DNA of 33,551 nt from Scytonema sp. UIC 10036. GTDB lineage: Bacteria > Cyanobacteriota > Cyanobacteriia > Cyanobacteriales > Nostocaceae. Under the pieces are notes generated by a model. That model saw only the letters and a list, made by a program, of their open reading frames with translations, made no database searches and was not told where the DNA came from. Position 1 is the stretch's first letter; each line of letters starts with the position of its first letter. The DNA lies in contig NZ_WJFC01000142.1 in NCBI RefSeq assembly GCF_009725235.1, forward strand, positions 1-33,551. The letters are read 5' to 3'. Positions 1 through 6,972 of the stretch are shown in pieces. The translations under genes were made by a program, and so were the position numbers.

Positions 1-2
1 TT

Positions 3-500
3 GCAAAACCTAGAGAATGTAGCCGAGAAAATCCTGAATATAAAATTTCATATTTTAGTTTTTCTGGAAGTTTTCTTATTTTTAAAAATTTAGATAAATC
101 ATCAAATTTAAAAAGATCCGAAATTTTTGAAGAAGACTTCACAGACAAAATTACCATAGCTTTGGTTAATTTGGCTCATGAAGAAAAATTTGTTGTCGCT
201 CCTTTTCTACAACTGGTAATGATTAAGTTGTGGGAGATGGCAGAAAAAGAGCAACAAGAATCTAAAAAAAATATTATTTATTAAATTTAGAAATAGTAAA
301 AGACTTAGGAAAATCTAGAATAAACGTCCAGATTTTTCAGAAAAAGTCAACAAAAATCATCAGAAGATGAAATTATCAAAGAAGGAATTAGAGAAATAAT
401 TCAGATTATGTAGATGGCATAAGTTAAAAATTTAGAACTCACAAAAAAATCAGAATCAATGTAAAAAAAACAAAAAACTAAGAGCTGAGTACAGTTTTCC
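3..500 (+). pseudogene. Degraded remnant of a STAND-type NTPase (N-terminal half of the WD40 gene)
   Basis: Reading from base 3 to a stop at 282-284 gives an open segment containing LAHEEKFVVAPFLQLVMIKL, which resembles the end of the NTPase region of cyanobacterial nSTAND-WD40 proteins. Beyond 284 the similarity continues only by changing frame: EIVKDLG in one frame, then EDEIIKEGIREIIQ in another, then FRALYYL just before the next gene, which resumes one frame over with STPCGSKRALSVKEI. Several in-frame stops lie between. I read this as one large gene whose NTPase half has decayed by multiple frameshifts. The true 5' end is outside the window. The family assignment is by recall of sequence style; the broken frame is seen directly. 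Confidence 0.55.
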
Positions 501-3419
501 GTGCTCTTTATTATCTTAAGTACACCCTGTGGCAGTAAACGTGCTCTGTCTGTTAAGGAAATCATTGCTTTCGCTCAAGAAGACGCTAAAGTTTTGGAAC
601 GGCTAAATTTACCAGCAATGGAGAACTCGAAAGTTGAAAAGCTTCTTGGTGATTTAGATAGTTTACGCATCTTGCGAACAGTCAGCTTATCGCCAAAACA
701 AAACGATAACGAGAAACGTTACGAGATTTATTTCGATGGTTTAATGCCGGCTATTCAATCTTGGCGCACAAGATATATAGAGCAACTTCGAGGGATTAGT
801 CTAAAACAAAGCTTACCAGATCAGTCCTTAGCTTTTTGTAGGCGAGGAAAAAAGGAGTTAGCTGGATTGTTAGCATACCAAGCTTACCAATGCAATGATG
901 AGTTCGGCTACCCTGAGAATTTATCACAAGTTGATGAAGTCTTGAGAGAGATTGTACAAGATCCATACTTTAGTTGTCTTCTGGATACAACTATTCTGGA
1001 CACAACTAATCAAGAGCTTAATGGAAAAGATTTTTGGCAGGTGAAATTTAGTGCAGATGGAAAAATGTTAGCTGCTAGCAATCATGATGGAAGTCTTCGG
1101 GTATGGGATGTAGAGCAGGAAGGTAAAAGTCCTAAACGCATAGGTTACAAAGAAAAGGCTCACGATGCGCGTCAAATTCAAATATTTCCTGGTTCCAATT
1201 TAGATATAGCAGTTGTCTTTAGTCAAGATAACCAAATGCTGATTTCTAGCAGTCGAGATGGAACGATTAAACTTTGGGATCTTCATAACTTACAAGGAAA
1301 TAACGACAATTTACAACAAATTGGTTCTGATATTATCAATCCAGATAAGTTGTTAAACCCGAATAATAACACAGGTTTTACCTCAGTTTCAGTCATTCCA
1401 CGCAAAGACGATAAGAAATTCATAGCAGCAAGTAATTGGGCAGGTAATATTTGGTTATGGGATATTACTCAACCTCAACAACCTAAGGAATTGTCAAAAT
1501 TGCAGCGTCAATTAGATTGGCTAACTATTTTACAAAACTGGTTAGATAGTCTAACTAGTAGGCTTGCACAGCGATTTTTCAGACATAATTATCCGAAAAG
1601 CCAACCTTCATCTGCTTGGATTTGGTCAATTGATATTAGCTCTGATGGTAACCTACTTGCTGCTGGAGGAGGAGATGGAATGGTCTATCTTTGGAATATT
1701 GAAGACCCCCAAAATCCCAAGCTAATTAGGACTTTAAAAGGACATTGGGGAGAAATTTTCTGTGTAGCGTTTGCACCGAATGGAAAATTACTAGCTTCAG
1801 CAAGCAAAGATTGTACAATACACCTGTGGCAATTAGATCGAATTAAGGTTTACATTTATAATCCACTGAAAAAGGTTTTGAAAGGGCATAAAGAAGCTAT
1901 TAGAGCAATTAATTTTAGTTTACATAAACCGAATTTAGATAGTAATAACAAAACTCATAGAAATTCAATAAATCTAGCTTCAGCCAGTGAAGATCAGACA
2001 ATTAGGGTCTGGAACCTTGAGAATGTTAAAGAAGCTCCACAAGTATTGTATGGTCATTCCTATGGCGTTTCTTCAGTTGTATTTGCTCCAAACAATTACC
2101 AGCGTTTGGTTTCATGTAGTTGGGATCGGACAATCCGTTTTTGGACTTTGGGGGCTAACCCCAAAATTTGTCTGTCTAAGGAAAATTTTGTTTGGGATCA
2201 AATAGTTAAGTTTTTGAATTTAGGGGCTAAATCCAATATTTTTAAACCACGGCGAAAAAAGGTGATAGCAGTTACTTGGATTGACGAGTCACTGTTTGTT
2301 CTAGTTACCTCTGATGGAAATTTAGAAGTTCGAGAATGTGACGATCCTACTAACTTAACTCAATCTCTTGCTTCTTGTTCCGTTTCTCAAGGAATCTCAA
2401 CAGTAACGTTTTTTGGAGAAGGGAAACAGAAAAAGCTAGCTGTTGGATATACCGATGGCTCGATTTGGATATGGGAGCTAGATTTTCAATATGTGAAGCA
2501 GCGGAATCAGGAAGGAAAAATACTTCTTAGCAAAAAAAATTGTCTAAAACACCATCAAAAACGCAAAATTACTTCACTTGCCTTTAGTGCTGACGGTCAA
2601 TTTCTTGCAGCTGGACTAGAATATTATAATCTGAAATTTACTGAGGAACTAAAATATGATAGTCAAACTATAAAAGTTTGGGATCTAAATCAACATAAGC
2701 AGAGCTATATTATTACACCTGACAATCTGCATAACCAACCTGTTAATTCTGTGGTTTTCAAACCCTATGTCTCTAGTGATGAATTGATTTTAGCGGTTGC
2801 TTACACATCAGGAGAAATATACTTGTATAACCTAAAAACTAAAAAATTACTGACTGAGCCTCCTCTTAAACATGAAAAAATCTATGGAGAAACAGAACCT
2901 CCCATCATTTTAGCCTTTAGTCCTAATGGAAAGTGGCTAGTTTCTGGGAGTGCTCGACAATATCTCTTATTGTGGGATATCAGTCAGCTTGATAGTCGGA
3001 TACCTCAAGCAATTCCTCCAAAACTGTCAGAGAGCGAGACTAGGCATTCAAAGAGCGAGTCAAAGCTGAATTTTTGCATAACTGCCCTGGCATTTAAAGA
3101 TAACCAATGGCTCGCTTCGGGACGTTATGACGGTAGCATCGAGCTATGGAATTTGGAAAATATCGAGACCCAGGATTCGGACAATGCAAACAACGCTCCT
3201 TTTGTTCTTCTCGGACATCAAGAAAAAATCAACACGATCGCCTTTAGTCCAGACAAAAAACAACTCGCTTCTGCTAGCTTTGACAATACTGTTCGCCTTT
3301 GGACAGTAGAAACTAAAGAATTAGCCGAGCAGCTTAGAAAAAAATTGTACCGCGATTTAACCGAACAAGAACAGAAGAAGTTTATAGGTTCGGCTAAATC
3401 TTCTTCCATCAGAGATTGA
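501..3419 (+). CDS. WD40-repeat protein (two predicted seven-bladed propellers), C-terminal half of a STAND-like protein
   Basis: 972 residues from a GTG that is only the first start codon after a stop at 486-488, so this is probably the surviving part of a longer gene and not a natural N-terminus. Residues 1-150 are a helical linker with YEIYFDGLMPAIQSWRTRYI and LLAYQAYQCN, the segment that joins NTPase and propeller in nSTAND-WD40 proteins. From about residue 175 I count 14 blade-end motifs (LRVWDVE, IKLWDLH, IWLWDIT, VYLWNIE, IHLWQLD, IRVWNLE, IRFWTLG, LEVRECD, IWIWELD, IKVWDLN, IYLYNLK, LLLWDIS, IELWNLE, VRLWTVE), enough for two seven-bladed propellers. The tail LYRDLTEQEQKKFIG is the usual end of this family. 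The role is ligand or partner recognition; the partner is unknown. Whether it is expressed without the NTPase half is unclear. Confidence 0.8.
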   Translation: MLFIILSTPCGSKRALSVKEIIAFAQEDAKVLERLNLPAMENSKVEKLLGDLDSLRILRTVSLSPKQNDNEKRYEIYFDGLMPAIQSWRTRYIEQLRGISLKQSLPDQSLAFCRRGKKELAGLLAYQAYQCNDEFGYPENLSQVDEVLREIVQDPYFSCLLDTTILDTTNQELNGKDFWQVKFSADGKMLAASNHDGSLRVWDVEQEGKSPKRIGYKEKAHDARQIQIFPGSNLDIAVVFSQDNQMLISSSRDGTIKLWDLHNLQGNNDNLQQIGSDIINPDKLLNPNNNTGFTSVSVIPRKDDKKFIAASNWAGNIWLWDITQPQQPKELSKLQRQLDWLTILQNWLDSLTSRLAQRFFRHNYPKSQPSSAWIWSIDISSDGNLLAAGGGDGMVYLWNIEDPQNPKLIRTLKGHWGEIFCVAFAPNGKLLASASKDCTIHLWQLDRIKVYIYNPLKKVLKGHKEAIRAINFSLHKPNLDSNNKTHRNSINLASASEDQTIRVWNLENVKEAPQVLYGHSYGVSSVVFAPNNYQRLVSCSWDRTIRFWTLGANPKICLSKENFVWDQIVKFLNLGAKSNIFKPRRKKVIAVTWIDESLFVLVTSDGNLEVRECDDPTNLTQSLASCSVSQGISTVTFFGEGKQKKLAVGYTDGSIWIWELDFQYVKQRNQEGKILLSKKNCLKHHQKRKITSLAFSADGQFLAAGLEYYNLKFTEELKYDSQTIKVWDLNQHKQSYIITPDNLHNQPVNSVVFKPYVSSDELILAVAYTSGEIYLYNLKTKKLLTEPPLKHEKIYGETEPPIILAFSPNGKWLVSGSARQYLLLWDISQLDSRIPQAIPPKLSESETRHSKSESKLNFCITALAFKDNQWLASGRYDGSIELWNLENIETQDSDNANNAPFVLLGHQEKINTIAFSPDKKQLASASFDNTVRLWTVETKELAEQLRKKLYRDLTEQEQKKFIGSAKSSSIRD

Positions 3420-3540
3420 TTACCTTGATAAACAAGCTTCTCCTCAATAAAGTAAGGTTCAATCGTATCAATATAACGATGCGGTACTACCGCTATCGGT
3501 CTCTCTCTGATAAGAGGCCACACTCGTCTTACAATAGATT

Positions 3541-3580
3541 TTAGCCCTACATGATGCCCTTGGTGAGAAGTTAGGGCTAA
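3541..3580. repeat. Inverted repeat just upstream of the transposase remnant
   Basis: TTAGCCCT at 3541-3548 is the exact reverse complement of AGGGCTAA at 3573-3580, with a 24-base loop. It lies 5 bp before the transposase ATG, so it may belong to the left end of the insertion sequence or act as a hairpin in its leader. No matching right end was found downstream. Confidence 0.5.
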
Positions 3581-3585
3581 TCCTC

Positions 3586-4072
3586 ATGAAACTAAAACCT
3601 CAAATTACAATAGCTGAACATTTTAATAATATTGATGATCCTAGAATAGACCGGAAAAAATTACATAAGTTAATTGATATAATCACAATTTCTATTTGTG
3701 CTGTCATTTGTGAAGCAGATACATGGGAAGATATTGAGTTGTTTGGGGAGTCAAAATACTCGGTTTTTCAAAAATTTTTAGAATTACCGAATGGTATTCC
3801 CTCTCATGACACTTTTGCTAGAGTATTCGCCCGAATTAATCCCGAACAACTTCACGCATAGTTTTATAAGTTGGATTCAATCTATTAGTAAGTTAACCAA
3901 TCAAGAAATAATTGCAATTGATGGAAAAACACTTCGCGGTTCTTATGATACATCAAATAATAAAATAGCATTGTTGTTACATAAAAGACAATTGCAGAAA
4001 TGGTTAAACTCAAGGTTGATTGCGTCCCAACCGTTTGCTATTGTTTCAACTACAAGACAAAATTTTAGCTAA
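3586..4072 (+). pseudogene. ISAs1-family transposase, frameshifted and truncated
   Basis: The first part (3586-3861) reads MKLKPQITIAEHFNNIDDPR, then LIDIITISICAVICEADTWE and LPNGIPSHDTFARVF, which are hallmarks of the ISAs1 (H-repeat-associated) DDE transposases. The frame breaks near 3846-3863. The protein continues one frame over as FISWIQSISKLTNQEIIAID, then GKTLRGSYD, which carries the first catalytic Asp of the DDE domain. Similarity ends about residue KIAL (near 3970); the frame stops at 4070-4072 without the remaining catalytic residues. An intact family member is about 370-380 residues, so roughly half is missing. It is a dead relic that fits the decayed gene on its left. Confidence 0.85.
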
Positions 4073-4118
4073 CTGACTGACTCTATGTGATGTTCCTAGA
4101 ACTATTATCTCATACGCC

Positions 4119-4211
4119 TTAATCGTCTTGTCTCCAGCCACTCCAAACAGGAAAACCATGACGAGCGCGTAATGTCAGTACTGCGTCATTTTTTTGACGT
4201 GCAGGAAGCAT
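4119..4211 (-). other. Possible 30-residue gene remnant in the 4073-4228 gap
   Basis: The minus strand has a short ATG frame ending LRARHGFPVWSGWRQDD. It looks protein-like but I do not recognise it and it has no clear ribosome binding site. The rest of 4073-4228 shows nothing else I can support. Confidence 0.2.
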
Positions 4212-4228
4212 GAGGCTAAAAGCAACCA

Positions 4229-4447
4229 ATACCGTTACAAAAAGTTTTATTTTCCTCATAACACTCAAACTCCATGATAGAGTCTAATCCTGAGTCTTAC
4301 GAATAGAATTGTAGAAAAACAACATGAGGAACTTGTGAGGATAAAGTTTTCTTGACCAAGAACAGGTGCAGCTTCATTACAAATATTTATCTGCTCTTAA
4401 CATAATAACATATTTACCTTTGGTCTTCCTCACAATTTCCTCAAACT
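4229..4447 (+). promoter_or_regulatory. Upstream element, copy 1 (hsp20)
   Basis: This stretch is repeated at 6029-6247, exactly 1800 bp downstream and without any indel. I count 19 mismatches over 4241-4443 (about 91% identity). Each copy sits about 70 bp before a stress gene (Hsp20 here, Usp at the other). It contains TTCCTCATAACACTCAAACT near its start, TGAGGAACTTGTGAGGA at 4325-4341 and TCCTCACAATTTCCTCA at 4427-4443. It has no coding potential. It is probably a promoter or operator module, though a leader or small RNA is possible. Confidence 0.7.
4325..4443. promoter_or_regulatory. Paired inverted operators, hsp20 copy
   Basis: TGAGGAACTTGTGAGGA (4325-4341) and TCCTCACAATTTCCTCA (4427-4443) are reverse complements at 16 of 17 positions. 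Each arm is itself a direct repeat of TCCTCA (or TGAGGA) with 11-bp period, one helical turn, the layout typical of OmpR/PhoB-type response-regulator sites. The right arm ends 71 bp before the Hsp20 ATG. Confidence 0.6.
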
Positions 4448-4514
4448 CTTTTTCTAAGTTGATAATGGAGTCAGAAGCAGGCTTAATCAAGAAGTATATT
4501 AGAGGAGTCTAAAT

Positions 4515-5090
4515 ATGTCTTTAATACATTGGGAACCCATCAAAGAACTCAGGGCTCTCCGTCAACAAATGAACCGTTTGTTTGATGAAATGATGCATCC
4601 AGAACAAACACATAATATATTTTCCAAAATGTCAAGGATAGCTTGGAATCCAGCTATTGAACTTAAAGAATTGGACAAAGATATTCTTCTGAAAATACAA
4701 GTGCCGGGAATAGATGCAAAAGATTTAGACATTCAAGTCAGTGAAAATTCTGTTTCTATTGCAGGGGAATATCAAGAAGAAAAAACCAGCGATAGCAAAG
4801 ATTTTTATCATTCGGAGTTTAGTTACGGAGAATTTCAACGCATCATTGCATTACCAGTAAATGTTAAACATGAAGAAGTCAAAGCAGAAATCAAAGATGG
4901 TGTAGTGACTTTAACATTACCAAAACGCGAAACATCTCAACGCGATGTCGTCAAAGTCGATCTAACTGTGCAAGAAAAAGCACGGGAAGCTATGACGGAA
5001 GGACGCTTGCATGAAGAACATTTACAAGAAACAATGCGAGAACGAGCAACCAAGGAGTTAGATAAAAAGACTACCGAGCCGATTGCATAA
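4515..5090 (+). CDS. Small heat shock protein, Hsp20/alpha-crystallin family
   Basis: 191-residue ATP-independent holdase chaperone that binds unfolding proteins and normally assembles into large oligomers. The N-terminal arm contains LRQQMNRLFDEMM. The alpha-crystallin domain spans about residues 45-145, starting WNPAIELKELDKDILLKIQV and closing with the typical DGVVTLTLPKRE. The C-terminal tail of about 45 residues is unusually long and charged (AREAMTEGRLHEEHLQETMR). The ATG at 4515 is preceded by AGAGGAG at the right distance. It is followed 55 bp later by the CBS-CP12 gene, with which it probably forms an operon. The duplicated upstream element, shared with the Usp gene, suggests co-regulated stress induction. 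Confidence 0.93.
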   Translation: MSLIHWEPIKELRALRQQMNRLFDEMMHPEQTHNIFSKMSRIAWNPAIELKELDKDILLKIQVPGIDAKDLDIQVSENSVSIAGEYQEEKTSDSKDFYHSEFSYGEFQRIIALPVNVKHEEVKAEIKDGVVTLTLPKRETSQRDVVKVDLTVQEKAREAMTEGRLHEEHLQETMRERATKELDKKTTEPIA

Positions 5091-5145
5091 GAAGCAAAAG
5101 CAGAAAAAGTCTAGTTTTCGCAAAGACGATAGAAAGGAAAACATC

Positions 5146-5784
5146 ATGACTGTTGATATGTTAACAGCCGCAGACATCATGACTCAAGATGTTGCCACAA
5201 TCCGCAGTTCGGCAACTGTGGCTGAGGCAGTTCGACTGATGAAAGAAAGAGATTGGCGAGCGCTCATCGTCGAGCGTCGCCATAATCAAGATGCATATGG
5301 TATCATTACCCAATCAGATATTGTCTATAAAGTCATAGCTTTCGGTAAAGACCCTTGCAAAGTCCGCGTCCATGAAATCATGACCAAGCCTTGTATTGTG
5401 GTTAATCCTGATTTAGGTGTGGAATATGTCGCCAGGTTGTTTGCCGATCACCACCTGCTACAGGCACCAGTTATCCAAGGAGAACTTTTAGGCATTATCT
5501 CTTTAACTGACATTATCCGTAGAAGCAAATTTGTTGAACTCCCTCGGACAATCTTGCTAGAACAAGAACTTCAAGATGCAATCAAAAAAGCTCGTGAAGT
5601 CTGTGCAAAAACTTCTCCTCGTTCCGAAGAGTGTGCTGCAGCTTGGGATGTCGTTGAGGAATTACAATCTGAAATAGCCCATCAAAGTGCAAACAGAATC
5701 GAAAAAACAGCCTTTGAAGAATTTTGCGATGAGTTTCCAGAGGCGATGACAGGACAAATTTACGATAACTGGTGCGGTGGGTAA
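5146..5784 (+). CDS. CBS-CP12 fusion protein
   Basis: 212 residues. I start at the ATG at 5146 because AGAAAGGA lies just before it; a longer in-frame start at 5083 overlaps hsp20 and gives a low-complexity lysine-rich leader. Residues 1-130 hold two CBS motifs (MTQDVATIRSSATVAEAVRL and MTKPCIVVNPDLGVEYVARL), usual sites for adenine nucleotide binding. Residues ~138-212 are a CP12 domain with the AWDVVEEL signature. CP12 binds phosphoribulokinase and GAPDH and inhibits the Calvin cycle under oxidising conditions; CBS-CP12 fusions are known from cyanobacteria. The N-terminal cysteine pair is present (C153, C163). The C-terminal pair is shifted: C194 is present, Gly203 stands where the second Cys of C-x8-C is expected, and another Cys lies at 210. 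The first 30 codons reappear in the 32.8-kb mosaic. Confidence 0.88.
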   Translation: MTVDMLTAADIMTQDVATIRSSATVAEAVRLMKERDWRALIVERRHNQDAYGIITQSDIVYKVIAFGKDPCKVRVHEIMTKPCIVVNPDLGVEYVARLFADHHLLQAPVIQGELLGIISLTDIIRRSKFVELPRTILLEQELQDAIKKAREVCAKTSPRSEECAAAWDVVEELQSEIAHQSANRIEKTAFEEFCDEFPEAMTGQIYDNWCGG

Positions 5785-5801
5785 GTCAATTACAAAGAAA
5801 G

Positions 5802-5824
5802 GCACTCTGCATACTGCGGAGTGC
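5802..5824 (+). terminator. Hairpin after CBS-CP12
   Basis: GCACTCTGCA and TGCGGAGTGC form a 10-bp stem (one G-U pair) with a 3-base loop, 18 bp after the stop codon. A weak pyrimidine run (CTTTTCC) follows a few bases later. Likely a transcription terminator for the hsp20/CBS-CP12 operon. Confidence 0.65.
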
Positions 5825-5837
5825 TGCTATGCTTTTC

Positions 5838-5914
5838 CTAGTAAATATCAGTTACAAGTTCTGGTTGTTCTTCTTGTTGTGAAAAAGCACCAGGACGACT
5901 GAGGTCTTGGATAA
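5838..5914 (-). other. Possible short C-terminal gene remnant in the 5825-6028 gap
   Basis: On the minus strand a 25-codon frame reads IIQDLSRPGAFSQQEEQPEL and six more residues to a stop whose last base is 5838. It looks like a real protein end but is blocked by stops immediately upstream, so at most it is a relic. The rest of 5825-6028 shows nothing I can support. Confidence 0.2.
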
Positions 5915-6028
5915 TTTATCAATCAAGGCAGACTAACGTGTGCCATAGTAAAAATATGCGAGTACTCGCGCTTTTGACCGTTTACATATAATGTCTATTG
6001 AGCCGGAGTCATCATGCGATTATCTTAT

Positions 6029-6247
6029 ATACCGTTACAAAAAGTTTTATTTTCTTCATAACACTCAAACTCCTTAATAGAGTCTAATCCTGAGTCTTAT
6101 GAATATAATTGTAGAAAAACAACATGAGGAACTTGTGAGGATAAAGTTTTCTTAATCGAGAACAAGTGTAGCTTCATTACAAATATTCATTTGACCTTAA
6201 TATAATAACATATTTACCTCTCGTCTTCCTCACAAGTTTCTCAAATT
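6029..6247 (+). promoter_or_regulatory. Upstream element, copy 2 (usp)
   Basis: Second copy of the 4229-4447 element, collinear and without gaps. The first box has one change (TTCTTCATAACACTCAAAC). The palindromic arms are kept, with their single mismatch at a different base from copy 1, which argues for selection on the arms. Confidence 0.7.
6125..6243. promoter_or_regulatory. Paired inverted operators, usp copy
   Basis: TGAGGAACTTGTGAGGA (6125-6141) and TCCTCACAAGTTTCTCA (6227-6243) match as reverse complements at 16 of 17 positions, with the same 102-bp spacing as in the hsp20 copy. The right arm ends 76 bp before the Usp ATG. Confidence 0.6.
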
Positions 6248-6319
6248 ATTTATCTATACCTAATTATAAGAATATTCTCTGTTAAAAAATTCACTTAGCA
6301 TACAGTATTAGAGGTTAAT

Positions 6320-6853
6320 ATGTTTAAAAAGATTTTAATTGCATTAGATCGCTCTGAGATAGGCAAATATGTTTTTGAACAAGGCTTTGGTTTAGCAAAA
6401 ATGACTGGAGCTAGCTTATTGCTGCTACACGTTTTATCTAATGAAGAAGAAGGTAGTCCATATATACCCGTATCCACTTTTCAATACTATCCAGCAATGT
6501 GGGAACAAGTCTCAGAGTTTCATCAACAAGAGTGGGACAGGTGGAAAAATCAAAGTGTAGAAATGTTACAAGCACTTTGCGCTCAAGCAAACACAGCTAA
6601 TGTGAACGCTGAATTTAGACAAATTCCTGGCAATCCCAGTCGAGCCATTTGTGACTTAGCTAAGACTTGGGACGCCGATCTGATTGTAATTGGGCGTCGA
6701 GGTCACTCTGGTTTAGCGGAACTGTTGCTCGGTAGCGTCAGTAATTATGTTCTTCACCACGCTCCTTGTTCAGTTTATGTTGTGCAACTTCCTTTTGATG
6801 AGAAAGCAACTAAAGTTGCCAAAGAAAGCGTGAGTGCTTCTATATCGAGCTAA
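6320..6853 (+). CDS. Universal stress protein, UspA family
   Basis: 177 residues with a single Usp fold. It opens MFKKILIALDRSEIGKYVFE, where the Asp of ALDRS is the usual first nucleotide contact. Near the end it has GRRGHSGLAELLLGSVS, which fits the ATP-binding pattern G-x2-G-x9-G-S. ATG at 6320 follows AGAGGT. Such proteins are cytosolic and typically bind ATP or AMP; the target is unknown. A middle insert around residues 45-80 (YIPVSTFQYYPAMWEQVSEF) is typical of cyanobacterial members. It is monocistronic in appearance, between the duplicated upstream element and a 38-bp palindrome. Confidence 0.92.
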   Translation: MFKKILIALDRSEIGKYVFEQGFGLAKMTGASLLLLHVLSNEEEGSPYIPVSTFQYYPAMWEQVSEFHQQEWDRWKNQSVEMLQALCAQANTANVNAEFRQIPGNPSRAICDLAKTWDADLIVIGRRGHSGLAELLLGSVSNYVLHHAPCSVYVVQLPFDEKATKVAKESVSASISS

Positions 6854-6865
6854 TTTTAGTAACAT

Positions 6866-6903
6866 TGAATATTCATTTAACTTGCAAGTTAAATGAATAT
6901 TCA
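6866..6903. terminator. Perfect 38-bp palindrome between usp and the sensor kinase
   Basis: The left arm TGAATATTCATTTAACTTG (6866-6884) is followed immediately by its exact reverse complement (6885-6903). It begins 12 bp after the Usp stop and ends 69 bp before the kinase ATG. It could form a long AT-rich hairpin ending usp transcription, but there is no U-tract. An operator for the kinase-hox operon is equally possible. Confidence 0.45.
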
Positions 6904-6972
6904 GAGTCCCACTCATACTAAATCGATGACCCACTTTCTGCATATACTCGCTCCTGTAGAATTTTTTGTGTT

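Noticed and set aside
3218..3523. Minus-strand open frame beginning MWPLIRERPIAVVPHRYIDT over the end of the WD40 gene
   Set aside because: Its second half is antisense to a conserved WD40 C-terminus and has the composition of a shadow frame. The first part could be a relic but I cannot assign it.
5083..5145. Longer start for CBS-CP12
   Set aside because: It overlaps hsp20 and adds a lysine-rich leader. The ATG at 5146 has a good ribosome binding site and fits the family.
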